52,536 bases of DNA from an uncultured Woeseiaceae bacterium (lineage in GTDB: Bacteria; Pseudomonadota; Gammaproteobacteria; Steroidobacterales; Woeseiaceae): assembly GCA_947258565.1 (NCBI GenBank), contig CAMYJB010000019.1, positions 1-52,536 on the forward strand, read 5' to 3'. Shown here in pieces: positions 16,860-26,206 of the stretch (within the stretch, counting starts at the first letter, position 1; every line of letters begins with the position of its first letter). Under the pieces are notes generated by a model, which worked only from the letters and a program-made list of their open reading frames with translations, did no database searches and was not told the origin of the DNA. A program made the translations under genes and the position numbers.

Positions 16860-18284
16860 ATGAGCAGAAAATTTGATGTTGTGGTTATCGGTGCGGGACC
16901 CGGTGGCTATATCGCTGCGATTCGGGCCGCGCAGCACGGTATGAGCGTCGCCTGCATCGACGAGTGGCAGAACCGGGATGGTAAGTACGCGTTCGGCGGT
17001 ACCTGCCTGAACGCGGGCTGCATACCGTCGAAAGCCATGCTGGAGTCGTCGGAGCTGTATCATCGCGCTGCGCACGAGTTCGAGAAGCACGGCATCAAGA
17101 CCGGTAAACTCGGACTCGACATCGCCGCGATGCAGAAACGCCGGGCGGGCATCGTGCGTCAGTTGACCGGCGGCATCGCCGGCCTGTTCAAAGCCAACAA
17201 GGTCGAAGGCCTCGTGGGCCACGGCAAGTTACTTGCAGGGAAAAAAGTCGAGTTCACCCCGGTTGACGGTGATGCAGAGGTCATCGAGGCCAATTTCGTT
17301 ATCCTGGCGTCCGGCTCGGTGCCGGTCGAGCTGCCGTTCGCGAAGTTCGACGGTGAGGCGATCATCGACTCGTGGGATGCCCTGGAACTCGAGGTAGTAC
17401 CGGAGCGCCTCGGCGTTATCGGTGCCGGCGTTATCGGGCTCGAACTCGGCAGCGTATGGTCGCGACTGGGTTCCGAAGTGACCATCCTCGAGGCCATGGA
17501 CGACTTCCTTTTCATGGCGGATCGCGACGTCGCCAATACGGCAGCACGGGACTTCAAGAAGCAGGGGCTCGATATCCGGCTGGGTGCGAAAGTGACCGCC
17601 GCCAATGCGGGCAAGAAAGGCGTCAAGGTCGAGTACGAGGATAAGGACGGATCACATGCCGTCGAGGTCGACAAGCTCATCGTGGCGGTCGGCCGCAAAC
17701 CGTATACCGAGGGTTTGCTGGCGGATGACGCCGGTATCCAGCTGGATGATCGCGGTTTCATCGTTGTGGACGACGAATGCCGCACGCGCGTCAAGGGCGT
17801 ATTTGCAATCGGCGATTCGGTGCGAGGGCCAATGCTTGCGCACAAGAGTTCGGAAGAGGGCGTCATGGCCGCCGATCTGATCGCGGGCGAGATCGCGGAG
17901 GTCAACTACAACGTCATACCCTCGGTAATTTACACCGCGCCCGAGATCGCCTGGGTGGGCAAGACCGAAGCCGAGGTCAAGGCGAGCGGCCGGCCCTACA
18001 AGAAAGGCTCATTCCCGTTTGCGGCGAGTGGACGGGCCAAGGCGATGGAGCAGACGACAGGGATGGTCAAGATCATCTCGGCGGAAGACGACGACGAGGT
18101 ACTCGGGGTGCACATCGTTGGCCCCATGGCTGGCGAACTGATTTCCGAAGCTGTCCTTGCCATGGAGTTTTCGGCGAGCACCGAGGACATCCAGCGCACG
18201 ATCCATGCGCATCCCAGCCTGGCCGAAGCCGTTCATGAAGCGGCGCTTGCCGTCGACAAGCGCGCGCTGAACTACGTGAACTAG
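16860..18284 (+). CDS. lpd: Dihydrolipoyl dehydrogenase (E3)
   Basis: FAD/NAD flavoprotein that reoxidises dihydrolipoamide of the OGDH complex (and possibly of PDH or the glycine cleavage system). FAD fold VVVIGAGPGGYIAA at the N-terminus; redox disulfide Cys49/Cys54 in GGTCLNAGCIPSKAM (many homologues have LNVGC); NAD fold LGVIGAGVIGLELGSVW; second FAD site GVFAIGDSV; and the catalytic His-Glu pair in IHAHPSLAEAVHEAAL. 474 aa is typical. Third gene of the sucAB-lpd unit, and its stop lies inside a strong hairpin. Confidence 0.98.
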   Translation: MSRKFDVVVIGAGPGGYIAAIRAAQHGMSVACIDEWQNRDGKYAFGGTCLNAGCIPSKAMLESSELYHRAAHEFEKHGIKTGKLGLDIAAMQKRRAGIVRQLTGGIAGLFKANKVEGLVGHGKLLAGKKVEFTPVDGDAEVIEANFVILASGSVPVELPFAKFDGEAIIDSWDALELEVVPERLGVIGAGVIGLELGSVWSRLGSEVTILEAMDDFLFMADRDVANTAARDFKKQGLDIRLGAKVTAANAGKKGVKVEYEDKDGSHAVEVDKLIVAVGRKPYTEGLLADDAGIQLDDRGFIVVDDECRTRVKGVFAIGDSVRGPMLAHKSSEEGVMAADLIAGEIAEVNYNVIPSVIYTAPEIAWVGKTEAEVKASGRPYKKGSFPFAASGRAKAMEQTTGMVKIISAEDDDEVLGVHIVGPMAGELISEAVLAMEFSASTEDIQRTIHAHPSLAEAVHEAALAVDKRALNYVN

Positions 18285-18310
18285 GGCCTGTTCATCGTCT
18301 AACAGGCCCT
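18283..18310. terminator. Perfect 10-bp hairpin between convergent lpd and agcS
   Basis: AGGGCCTGTT (18283-18292) and AACAGGCCCT (18301-18310) are exact inverted repeats with an 8-nt loop, starting within the lpd stop codon and ending 13 bp before the agcS stop. It is placed to terminate both genes, but neither side has a good T-tract. It shares GGCCTGT/ACAGGCC with the hairpin at 2803-2824. Confidence 0.65.
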
Positions 18311-18323
18311 GGCTGCGCCGCGG

Positions 18324-19808
18324 TCAGCCTTCGCGTTCCCAGAAGTCCGCGTTCTTGATGCCCAGTTTCCTGGGATCGAAGGTGTATTTCTCGACACCGG
18401 CCTTCATCTGCTCTTCGTAGTCCCACAGCGTCTTCAGCGCCGGCTTGCCCATCAGGAACAGGATCAGGATGCCGATGATGTTGAGCCATGCCATCAGGCC
18501 CACGCCCATGTCGCCGAGTGCCCAGGCAAGGTCGGCCGTGCGCACGGTGCCGTAGAAGACCGCGCCGAGTATCATGATCTTCAGCACGGTGATCTCGCCG
18601 GGGATACGTATCGTGCGTCGTATATAGGCGACGTTGGTCTCGGCGATGTAGTAGTAGGCGAGGATCGTGGTGAACGCGAAAAAGAACAGTGCGAATGCCA
18701 CAAAGGTCTTGCCGAACCCGCCGACGACACTCTCGAGCGCGTACTGGGTGAAAGCCGGGCTGTTCGCGAGCACGTCGTTCGACAGCATGCCGCCGCTTTC
18801 GGTCGCCTCGATGCCCGTCACGTAGTACTGGTTCGTGATCAATATCATGAAAGCCGTGGCGGAGCAGACGAATAGGGTGTCCACGTAGACCGAAAAGGCC
18901 TGCACCAATCCCTGTTGTGCCGGGTGCTCGACCTCGGAAGCCGCGGCCGCATGCGCGCCCGTGCCCTGGCCGGCTTCGTTCGAGTACACGCCGCGCTTGA
19001 CGCCCCAGCCGATTGCTGCGCCGACACCTGCCATCGGCGTGAAAGCATCCGTGACGATGAGCAAGAGGATGCCGGGCAGCTCGGTGATGTGCAGAAGGAT
19101 GATGACGATGGCGAGGAGCACATAGCCGATCGCCATGAACGGCACGACGACCTGGGTAAAGTGCGCGATGCGCTTGACGCCACCGAAGATGATGAAGCCG
19201 AGAAGCAATACGACGCCGATCGCGGTAACCAGCTTGGTGTAGGTTACCGTTCCCAGTGACGTTTCCAGGACGCCGGATCCGCCGAAGGCGAGATCGGCGG
19301 CATTGCCGATGGCGTTGGATTGCACGGTCGGGAGCAGCAGCCCGACGGCGAAAATGGTCGAGATAGCGAATATCCACGCGTACCATTTCTGGCCCATCGC
19401 CTTCTCGATGTAATACGCCGGGCCGCCGCGGAACTGGCCCTCGTCTTCCTCTTTGTAGATCTGGCCCAGCGCCGATTCGACGTAGGCGGTTGCCGCGCCG
19501 AGGAATGCGACGACCCACATCCAGAAGACGGCACCGGGGCCGCCGAAACCGATCGCAGCGGCAACGCCGGCGATGTTGCCCGTACCGACCCGGCCTGACA
19601 GCGACACCGACAACGCCTGGAAGGACGATATACCGCGATCGGATTCCTTGCTGGAGAACAGCAGGTGGATCATCTCCTTGAACAGACGCACCTGTACGAA
19701 TCGCGTGAGGACAGAAAAGAAGAGTCCGGCCGCGAGCAGGAGATAGACGAGCACCGGGCTCCAGACAAAGCTGTTGATAAGATCGACGTATTCCTGCATT
19801 CCCCCCAT
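18324..19808 (-). CDS. Sodium:alanine/glycine symporter family (AGCS) transporter
   Basis: Polytopic inner-membrane protein of 494 aa that in this family imports alanine or glycine with Na+. Typical segments are LLLAAGLFFSVLTRFVQVRLFKEM, SFQALSVSLSGRVGTGNIAGVA with the conserved GTGNIAGVA signature, GGPGAVFWMW, FRGGPAYYIEKAMG-like QFRGGPAYYIEKAMGQK, and SNEAGQGTGAHAAAA. About eleven hydrophobic helices can be counted. A second ATG at 19799, directly after GGGGGGA, is an equally good start. It lies 44 bp downstream of relA on the same strand and may share its transcript. Exact substrate unproven. Confidence 0.93.
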   Translation of the reverse strand: MGGMQEYVDLINSFVWSPVLVYLLLAAGLFFSVLTRFVQVRLFKEMIHLLFSSKESDRGISSFQALSVSLSGRVGTGNIAGVAAAIGFGGPGAVFWMWVVAFLGAATAYVESALGQIYKEEDEGQFRGGPAYYIEKAMGQKWYAWIFAISTIFAVGLLLPTVQSNAIGNAADLAFGGSGVLETSLGTVTYTKLVTAIGVVLLLGFIIFGGVKRIAHFTQVVVPFMAIGYVLLAIVIILLHITELPGILLLIVTDAFTPMAGVGAAIGWGVKRGVYSNEAGQGTGAHAAAASEVEHPAQQGLVQAFSVYVDTLFVCSATAFMILITNQYYVTGIEATESGGMLSNDVLANSPAFTQYALESVVGGFGKTFVAFALFFFAFTTILAYYYIAETNVAYIRRTIRIPGEITVLKIMILGAVFYGTVRTADLAWALGDMGVGLMAWLNIIGILILFLMGKPALKTLWDYEEQMKAGVEKYTFDPRKLGIKNADFWEREG

Positions 19809-19852
19809 CCTTTCTTGTTCTGTTTCTTGATGCCCCCGAATAGTAACCGAAA

Positions 19853-21985
19853 TCAGGTCCGGCGGTGCACGGTGATGACGTTTGGCAGCTGCTCGAGGCG
19901 TGCAATGGTGGTGCTCAGCGTCGGCAGGTCGCGGATTTCGACACTGATCTCCATCACGGTTTCCAGCGTCTTCTTGTCCGTCGTACTCTTCAGATCGGTG
20001 ACGTTGGCCCCTTCATCGGCAAGAATGGTGCTGATGTCGCGGATCAGACCGCTGCGGTCGTAGGCGCGCAGCATCAGGTCGGCGGGGTAGGTAGCGGATT
20101 CCGAACTGCCCCAGTCCACCTCGATGATGCGTTCCGGGTGGCGCTGATTGAGGCCCAGGAAATTGCCGCAGTCCTGCCGATGGATACTCACGCCGCGCCC
20201 CTGGGTGATGTAGCCCGATATCGGTTCCGGCGGTACCGGGCGGCAACAGCGCGCGAAGTTGCACATGAGATCCCCGACGCCGCTTACCGCCACGCCCTCG
20301 GGCTGTCCTGCGCTGCGCTGTGCCGGGCGCCGGCGCCGCAGCGTCCGCGCCGTATCGACCCCCCGGATCTGCTGCAGCGCCGTGGCGACGGCCGCGGGCG
20401 TGAGGTCGCCCGCCCCCAGGGCAACGCACAAGGTGTCGGTGTTGTTGAATTTCATCTGGCCCGCGATGGTGTCGGTCGCCACGTCCCTCACGTTGAGGCG
20501 CGCGAACTCCCGCTCGAGGATCTCCCGGCCCTGGCGCAGGTGCTGGTCCCTGTCCTGCTGGCGGAACCAGTTGCGCACCTTCGCGCGGCTGCGGCCGCCG
20601 GCCAGGTAGCCGAGGTGCGGGCTGAGCCAGTCGCGGCTGGGCTGTGGCTGGCTGCCGGTGATGATCTCGATCTGGTCGCCGTTCCGGACCTTGTAGGTGA
20701 GGGGCACGATGCGGCCGTTGACCTTGGCGCCGCGGCAGCGATGACCGACCTGGGTATGCACGTGGTAGGCGAAATCGAGCGGCGTGGCATCCGCGGGCAG
20801 CTCGACGACGTCGCCTTTCGGGCTGACCGCGTATACCCGGTCTTCGAACAGATCGTCCCGTATCTGATCGAGCAGGTCGCCGCTGTCGTTGCCCGGGTCG
20901 AGCAACTGCCGCAGGAAGCGGATCTTCTGGTCGAAGGCTGCCGGCGCGCCGCCACCTTCCTTGTAGCGCCAGTGGGCCGCAACACCGAGCTCTGCCTGCC
21001 GGTGCATGTCGAACGAGCGGATCTGGACCTCCAGCGTCTTGCCCTGCGGACCGATAACGGCCGTATGCAGGGAGCGGTAGTCGTTTTCCTTCGGGTTTGC
21101 GATGTAGTCGTCGAATTCGCCCGGCAGGTACGACCAGAGGTTGTGGACGACACCGAGCGCTGCGTAACAGTCTTTCACATCGTCGACCAGGATGCGCACT
21201 GCGCGTATGTCGAACAGGCTCTCGAGGCCGCGGTCCTTGCGCTGCATCTTGCGCCAGATGCTGTAGATGTGTTTCGGGCGTCCGGTAACCTCGGCCTCCA
21301 CGCCGGCGGCCAGCAGCTCGCGGCGCAGAATTTCCTTGACCCGTTCGATGAACGCCTCGCGCTCCTCGCGCTTTTCCTTCAGCGCGCTCGCAATTTCCCC
21401 ATACGTCTCGGGCTCCATGTAGCGAAACGCGAGGTCCTCGAGTTCCCATTTGAGCTGCCACACGCCGAGGCGGTTCGCGAGTGCCGCATAGATTTCGCGC
21501 GTTTCGGTCGACAATGCCTGTTTCTCGGCAACCGAGGCTCGCTTGGCCGAACGCATGCGGTGCAGCTGCTCGGCGATGCGCACGAGCACGAGGCGCACGT
21601 CCGATACGACCGCCAGGAGCATCTTGCGCAAGGCCTCGGATTGCTGCACGGCGAGTGCCTCGCCCGGCTGCCACTCGGCAGGCAGGGAGAACCGGCCGAG
21701 CCGGACCAACCCTCGAATTACTTGAGAAAGAGACTCTAAATTACTGTTTTTAATGGCTTCATCATCGATAAAACCGTCACGAACCAGGGGGTACAGGTGC
21801 ACCGCGGCGACGACGTCCTGCGGCAACCCGAGCGACGCGACGATGGCCGCGATCGCCTCGCCATCCTGCACCGCCTGCGCCAGCCCCGGGCGCGCAGGCA
21901 ACGCGCCCACGAAATCGCGTGCTGCTGAGACGGTATCCGCCTGTTCGGTGCCGTTGTCGTGATTTTCAGGTTTCGTAACCGCCAT
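19853..21985 (-). CDS. relA: GTP pyrophosphokinase (ppGpp synthetase I)
   Basis: Ribosome-associated stringent-response enzyme making (p)ppGpp from ATP and GTP/GDP. Order: a hydrolase-type N-domain whose HD motif is lost (DVVAAVHLYPLVRDG in the place of an HD-x-VED pattern); the synthetase domain with GRPKHIYSIWRKMQ and the RelA-type acidic E-x-D-D motif EFDD (290-293), where SpoT has RFKD; a TGS domain from about 380 (VYAVSPKGDVVELPADATPLDFAYHVHT); and a C-terminal ACT domain (LRAYDRSGLIRDIS). These point to RelA rather than SpoT. The ATG at 21985 gives 710 aa; the open frame continues upstream to 22375 without domain content. Confidence 0.95.
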   Translation of the reverse strand: MAVTKPENHDNGTEQADTVSAARDFVGALPARPGLAQAVQDGEAIAAIVASLGLPQDVVAAVHLYPLVRDGFIDDEAIKNSNLESLSQVIRGLVRLGRFSLPAEWQPGEALAVQQSEALRKMLLAVVSDVRLVLVRIAEQLHRMRSAKRASVAEKQALSTETREIYAALANRLGVWQLKWELEDLAFRYMEPETYGEIASALKEKREEREAFIERVKEILRRELLAAGVEAEVTGRPKHIYSIWRKMQRKDRGLESLFDIRAVRILVDDVKDCYAALGVVHNLWSYLPGEFDDYIANPKENDYRSLHTAVIGPQGKTLEVQIRSFDMHRQAELGVAAHWRYKEGGGAPAAFDQKIRFLRQLLDPGNDSGDLLDQIRDDLFEDRVYAVSPKGDVVELPADATPLDFAYHVHTQVGHRCRGAKVNGRIVPLTYKVRNGDQIEIITGSQPQPSRDWLSPHLGYLAGGRSRAKVRNWFRQQDRDQHLRQGREILEREFARLNVRDVATDTIAGQMKFNNTDTLCVALGAGDLTPAAVATALQQIRGVDTARTLRRRRPAQRSAGQPEGVAVSGVGDLMCNFARCCRPVPPEPISGYITQGRGVSIHRQDCGNFLGLNQRHPERIIEVDWGSSESATYPADLMLRAYDRSGLIRDISTILADEGANVTDLKSTTDKKTLETVMEISVEIRDLPTLSTTIARLEQLPNVITVHRRT

Positions 21986-22139
21986 TTGGCAGAACTTCGC
22001 AGTGTGCCTGTCCCGGCAATAACCGTTATCATACGCGCTGATTTCGGCCCCGTGGCCCCGGCCGGATTCAAACTTGGGCAATGGGGGTGAAATCGTATCA
22101 GGCTGAGAGGACCGGCATGCGAACGGTCCTTGGCCGGTA

Positions 22140-22167
22140 TTGGCTTTGTCGGGGGCTGCGGGACAAT
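22140..22167 (+). promoter_or_regulatory. Possible sigma70 promoter of yebC-ruvCAB
   Basis: TTGGCT (22140-22145) and GACAAT (22162-22167) lie 16 bp apart, each a four-of-six match. The predicted start would be only about five bases before the yebC ATG, which has no Shine-Dalgarno sequence; that fits a near-leaderless message but also fits chance. The rest of the 193-bp gap to relA holds a TATGAT on the minus strand but no convincing -35. Confidence 0.3.
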
Positions 22168-22178
22168 AGCAGAACGGT

Positions 22179-22922
22179 ATGGCAGGACACAGTAAATGGG
22201 CGAATATCCAGCATCGCAAGGGCGCCCAGGACAAGAAGCGTGGCAAACTCTTCACGAAACTGATTCGTGAGATCACGGTGGCGGCGAAAATGGGCGGCAG
22301 CGATGCGGATGCGAATCCGCGCCTGCGGCTGGCGATCGACAAGGCCAAGGCCCAGAGCATGCCGAAGGACAACATCGAGCGGGCCGTAAAGCGGGGCGCT
22401 GGCGAACTCGACGGCGCCGACTACCAGGAGATGCGCTACGAGGGCTACGGTCCGGGCGGTACGGCCGTCATGGTCGACTGCCTCACGGACAACAAGAACC
22501 GGACCGTTGCCGAGGTTCGCCATGCCTTTTCCAAGTTCGGCGGCAACCTGGGGGCCGACGGTTCGGTCAACTACCTGTTCAATCACGTCGGCCAGCTGCT
22601 GTATCCCGAAGACGCCGACGAGGATGCCATCATGGAGGCCGCGATCGAGGCTGGCGCCGAGGACGTGGTCGTCGATGATGAAGGTTCGATCGAGGTGCTG
22701 ACCGAGCCCGCCGACTTCGAAAGCGTGCGTGACGCCATGCGCGCAACGGGCCATGAACCGGAGTCTGCACAGCTCACGATGCGCGCCTCGACGAATTCCG
22801 AACTCGACGTCAACGCAGCCGCCTCAATGGTGAAACTGCTGGAGACACTGGAGGATCTCGACGACGTACAGGAGGTCTACAGCAACGCGGACATCAGCGA
22901 TGATGTGCTGGCGCAGCTCTGA
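22179..22922 (+). CDS. yebC: YebC/PmpR family protein
   Basis: 247-aa cytoplasmic protein of the TACO1/YebC family, members of which act as DNA-binding regulators (PmpR) or assist ribosome translation through proline stretches. The N-terminus [20 protein letters not shown] and the block [13 protein letters not shown] are diagnostic, as are [10 protein letters not shown] and [10 protein letters not shown]. Full family length with the usual ATG. It is directly upstream of ruvC with an 8-bp gap, the arrangement found in many gammaproteobacteria. Confidence 0.97.
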   Translation: MAGHSKWANIQHRKGAQDKKRGKLFTKLIREITVAAKMGGSDADANPRLRLAIDKAKAQSMPKDNIERAVKRGAGELDGADYQEMRYEGYGPGGTAVMVDCLTDNKNRTVAEVRHAFSKFGGNLGADGSVNYLFNHVGQLLYPEDADEDAIMEAAIEAGAEDVVVDDEGSIEVLTEPADFESVRDAMRATGHEPESAQLTMRASTNSELDVNAAASMVKLLETLEDLDDVQEVYSNADISDDVLAQL

Positions 22923-22930
22923 GAATCGAA

Positions 22931-23452
22931 TTGGCCAATACGCGACGCATCCTCGGCATTGATCCAGGCTCCCGGAAGACCGGTTTCGGCGTGCTCGATT
23001 TTGCCGGCGACGAGCCGACCTACGTGGCCAGCGGCGTGGTCAGCAGTGCGGATGGCACCTTCCCCGAACGCCTCAGGCAGATCTTCACCGCGGTCAGCGA
23101 GATCGTCGCGCAGTATCGCCCCGACGTCGTGGCGATCGAGAGTGTCTTCATGCACAGGAATGCGGGCAGTGCGCTGAAACTGGGCCACGCCCGTTCCGCG
23201 GCATTGTGCGCGACCTTTGGTTTCGACACGGAGGTCTACGAGTACGCGCCGCGCGAAATAAAGCAGGCGATTGTCGGTACCGGTGCGGCAAGTAAAGAGC
23301 AGGTGCAGCACATGGTCGTCTCCCTGCTGAACCTTGATGCCGCGCCGTCGCTGGACGCGGCGGACGCGCTGGCCGCGGCATTGTGCCACGGTCACCAGCA
23401 TCGCGTACGGGCAAAACTCGCGCTTAGCGAGACGCGGGTACTTTCACGATGA
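22931..23452 (+). CDS. ruvC: Crossover junction endodeoxyribonuclease RuvC
   Basis: Holliday-junction resolvase acting with RuvAB in recombinational repair. The RNase-H-like fold begins LGIDPGSRKTGFGVLD, with the first catalytic Asp in IDPG; the second acidic residue is Glu in VAIESVFMH, and the C-terminal pair sits in SLDAADALAAALCH. 173 aa is standard. A TTG start is used: no ATG or GTG gives the conserved N-terminus. Its 3' end overlaps ruvA by four bases (ATGA). Confidence 0.96.
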   Translation: MANTRRILGIDPGSRKTGFGVLDFAGDEPTYVASGVVSSADGTFPERLRQIFTAVSEIVAQYRPDVVAIESVFMHRNAGSALKLGHARSAALCATFGFDTEVYEYAPREIKQAIVGTGAASKEQVQHMVVSLLNLDAAPSLDAADALAAALCHGHQHRVRAKLALSETRVLSR

Positions 23453-24036
23453 TCGCATCGCTCCGCGGTCGGCTGACCCTCAAGCAGGCGCCTGCGATCA
23501 TCATCGAATGCCATGGCGTCGGGTACGAGGTCGAGACGCCGATGTCGACATTCCTCGAGCTGCCGCCGACCGGTGACGAAGTCTTCCTGTACACGCACAT
23601 GGTAGTCCGCGAGGACGCCCAGACACTGTATGGCTTTGCCACCGAGGAGGAGCGAGCCCTGTTCCGCTTGCTGCTGAAGATCAGTGGTGTCGGTGCGAAA
23701 ATGGGTCTCGCTGTGCTGTCGTCGATGAGCGTCGACGGTTTCAGGCGCTGCGTCGAATACGAAGATGCCGCGTCGCTGGTCAAGGTACCCGGCATCGGCA
23801 AGAAGACCGCCGAGCGCCTGATCATCGAAATGCGGGACCGGATCGACACGCCATCCGCACAAACCGGGACTACGAAGGTCGAAGTGGAAGCCGGGGCCAA
23901 GTCGGAAGCCGTGGATGCGCTGGTATCGCTGGGTTACAAGCCGCGCGAAGTGCAGAAACTGATCGGCGAACTCGACGTTGACGGCAAATCCGCAGAGGAT
24001 ATTATCCGGCTCGCATTGCGACAGGTGGCGCTATAA
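23449..24036 (+). CDS. ruvA: Holliday junction ATP-dependent DNA helicase subunit RuvA
   Basis: Junction-recognition subunit of the branch-migration complex. N-terminal OB fold (MIASLRGRLTLKQAP, VGYEVETPMST), a tandem helix-hairpin-helix domain (LLKISGVGAKMGLAVLS and LVKVPGIGKKTAERLIIEM), an acidic/variable linker, and a C-terminal RuvB-binding domain (EAVDALVSLGYKPREV). 195 aa is typical. It overlaps ruvC at its start and lies 3 bp from ruvB. Confidence 0.97.
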   Translation: MIASLRGRLTLKQAPAIIIECHGVGYEVETPMSTFLELPPTGDEVFLYTHMVVREDAQTLYGFATEEERALFRLLLKISGVGAKMGLAVLSSMSVDGFRRCVEYEDAASLVKVPGIGKKTAERLIIEMRDRIDTPSAQTGTTKVEVEAGAKSEAVDALVSLGYKPREVQKLIGELDVDGKSAEDIIRLALRQVAL

Positions 24037-24039
24037 GAC

Positions 24040-25089
24040 ATGACCGGTATCGAACACGACCGATTGGCAAGTGGTGAGCCGAAACCCGAGGACAGGCTGT
24101 TCGACCGCGCGATCAGGCCGAAGCTTCTCGACGAGTACGTCGGCCAGCCGGGCGTCAAGCAGCAGATGGGCATCTTCATCGAAGCGGCGCGCAAGCGCAG
24201 CGAAGCACTCGATCACGTTCTGATCTTCGGTCCGCCCGGGCTCGGCAAGACGACGCTCGCTCATATCATCGCCAATGAAATGCAGGTGAATCTCCGCCAT
24301 ACCTCGGGGCCGGTGCTCGAGCGTCCGGGCGATCTCGCCGCGATCCTTACCAATCTGGAACCCAATGACGTCCTGTTCGTGGACGAGATTCACCGGCTGA
24401 GCCCGGTCGTCGAAGAGGTCCTCTATCCGGCCATGGAGGATTTCCAGCTCGACATCATGATCGGCGAGGGGCCTGCGGCGCGCTCGATAAAGCTCGACCT
24501 GCAGCCGTTCACCCTGGTCGGCGCAACGACGCGGGCAGGCTTGCTCACGTCGCCGCTTCGCGATCGTTTCGGTATCGTGCAGCGGCTCGAGTTTTACTCT
24601 GTGGACGAGCTGCATGCCATCGCGCGACGCTCGGCCGACATCCTGCAGTTACCGATCGAGGACGAGGGCGCGCGGCAGATTGCCCGCAGGGCGAGGGGGA
24701 CGCCGCGCATCGCGAATCGCCTGTTGCGCCGGGTGCGTGATTTTGCCGAGGTCGAGGCGGATGGCACCGTAACCGGGCCGGTGGCGAGCAGCGCGATGGA
24801 CATGCTGCAGGTCGATCCGCACGGCTTCGATGCCATGGATCGGCGCCTGTTGCGCACGATCATCGAGAAGTTCGATGGTGGTCCCGTGGGCATCGACAGC
24901 CTCGCCGCCGCCATCGGCGAGGAGCGCGGCACGATCGAGGACGTCCTCGAGCCGTTCCTGATCCAGCAGGGGTTCATGATGCGTACTTCGCGTGGCCGCG
25001 TCGCAACCAGGAACGCGTACCTGCATTTCGGCCTGACGCCCCCGGTTTCCGAGGCGCCACCGGAATTGCCGTTGTTCGACAGGAAGTGA
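24040..25089 (+). CDS. ruvB: Holliday junction ATP-dependent DNA helicase subunit RuvB
   Basis: AAA+ motor of the RuvAB branch-migration complex. Starts with the family segment [23 protein letters not shown] sequence. Walker A is [14 protein letters not shown], Walker [12 protein letters not shown], sensor 1 [19 protein letters not shown], and the winged-helix domain contains [13 protein letters not shown] and [13 protein letters not shown]. 349 aa is normal. ATG start three bases after ruvA. Confidence 0.98.
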   Translation: MTGIEHDRLASGEPKPEDRLFDRAIRPKLLDEYVGQPGVKQQMGIFIEAARKRSEALDHVLIFGPPGLGKTTLAHIIANEMQVNLRHTSGPVLERPGDLAAILTNLEPNDVLFVDEIHRLSPVVEEVLYPAMEDFQLDIMIGEGPAARSIKLDLQPFTLVGATTRAGLLTSPLRDRFGIVQRLEFYSVDELHAIARRSADILQLPIEDEGARQIARRARGTPRIANRLLRRVRDFAEVEADGTVTGPVASSAMDMLQVDPHGFDAMDRRLLRTIIEKFDGGPVGIDSLAAAIGEERGTIEDVLEPFLIQQGFMMRTSRGRVATRNAYLHFGLTPPVSEAPPELPLFDRK

Positions 25090-25096
25090 CCCGGCC

Positions 25097-25522
25097 GTGG
25101 CGGATGTGAGCGACACGAAACCCTTCCAGTGGCCCGTACGCGTTTATTACGAAGACACGGACGCGCAGGGCGTCGTGTACTACGCGAACTACTTCCGCTT
25201 CATGGAGCGCGCACGCACCGAGTGGCTGCGCGCCCTGGGCGTCAACCAGGAACGGATGCTGCACGAAGACCGGCGCATGTTCGTCGTAACGCGGACGGAA
25301 CTGGACTTCGTGGTGCCCGCGAGATTCAACGACGAGCTGATCATCACGGCCCGGCTGTCGAGCCTGAGTCGTGCCACTTTCGACATCGAACAGATTATTT
25401 ACCGCGACAGTCTAGACGGCACGATCTGCTGCCGGGGAGGCGTCCGCGCCGCATTTCTGAATGCCGACACGCTGAAGCCACAGCGCGTGCCGGCGTCGCT
25501 ATTCGAGGTTAATCCATCATGA
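25097..25522 (+). CDS. ybgC: Tol-Pal-associated acyl-CoA thioesterase YbgC
   Basis: Hotdog-fold thioesterase; in E. coli it hydrolyses acyl-CoAs and associates with the Tol system and phospholipid synthesis. The active-site region is YYEDTDAQGVVYYANYFRFMERARTEWL, here with Asp in EDTDAQG. 141 aa. GTG start; the 5' end is 7 bp after ruvB and the stop overlaps tolQ by ATGA, so it forms the bridge from the ruv genes to tol-pal in one long transcription unit. Confidence 0.95.
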   Translation: MADVSDTKPFQWPVRVYYEDTDAQGVVYYANYFRFMERARTEWLRALGVNQERMLHEDRRMFVVTRTELDFVVPARFNDELIITARLSSLSRATFDIEQIIYRDSLDGTICCRGGVRAAFLNADTLKPQRVPASLFEVNPS

Positions 25523-26205
25523 CAAGCGACCTTTCGGTCATCGGCCTGCTGCTGCAGGCCAGTATTCCCGTCCAGATTGTAATGATCCTGCTGATTCTCG
25601 CGTCCCTGGTCTCGTGGACCATCATTTTTACGAAACGCCGCCTGATCCGGCGTACGCGGGCGGCTTCCGATGACTTCGAAGCTGCATTCTGGTCCGGTGG
25701 TGACCTGAACACGCTGTACCAGAGTGCGGCCCGGGGCAAGGGCGGCGCAATCGGCATGGCGAGTATCTTCGAAGGCGGCTTCAGGGAATTCAACCGCGGC
25801 CTGCAGGGTAGCGAGGTCAATCCCGACAAGCTCATAGAGGAGTGCCGCCGTGCGATGCACGTGTCGCAGATGCGCGAGGTCGACAGGCTCGAACAGGGTC
25901 TCGCCCCGCTGGCGACGATCGGCTCGACGAGCCCTTACGTGGGCCTCTTCGGCACGGTCTGGGGCATCATGAATGCGTTCATGGAGATCGGAAACATGCA
26001 GTCCGCCACCCTGGCCACGGTAGCGCCGCCGATTGCCGAGGCGCTGATTGCCACCGCCATGGGGCTGTTCGCGGCGATTCCGGCCGTGATCGCTTACAAC
26101 CACTATGCCGACAAGGTCGTGCGGCTCGAATACCGCTATGACGGCTTCATGGAGGAATTTTCGAGCATCCTGCACCGTCACGCGCGGGCCAAGCGAGGAA
26201 TCTGA
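25519..26205 (+). CDS. tolQ: Tol-Pal system protein TolQ
   Basis: Inner-membrane proton-channel subunit of the Tol-Pal motor (MotA/ExbB family). Three membrane helices are visible: about residues 15-37 (VQIVMILLILASLVSWTIIF), a second around VGLFGTVWGIMNAF, and a third in AEALIATAMGLFAAIPAVIAYN. The conserved TSPYVGLFGTVWGI and the Thr/Glu-rich pore helix are present. 228 aa, as expected. It is translationally coupled to ybgC and separated from tolR by one base. Confidence 0.97.
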   Translation: MTSDLSVIGLLLQASIPVQIVMILLILASLVSWTIIFTKRRLIRRTRAASDDFEAAFWSGGDLNTLYQSAARGKGGAIGMASIFEGGFREFNRGLQGSEVNPDKLIEECRRAMHVSQMREVDRLEQGLAPLATIGSTSPYVGLFGTVWGIMNAFMEIGNMQSATLATVAPPIAEALIATAMGLFAAIPAVIAYNHYADKVVRLEYRYDGFMEEFSSILHRHARAKRGI

Positions 26206-26206
26206 C

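Noticed and set aside
19865..21739. 624-codon open frame antisense to relA
   Set aside because: Shadow of relA with low-complexity Arg/Ala/Val-rich translation.
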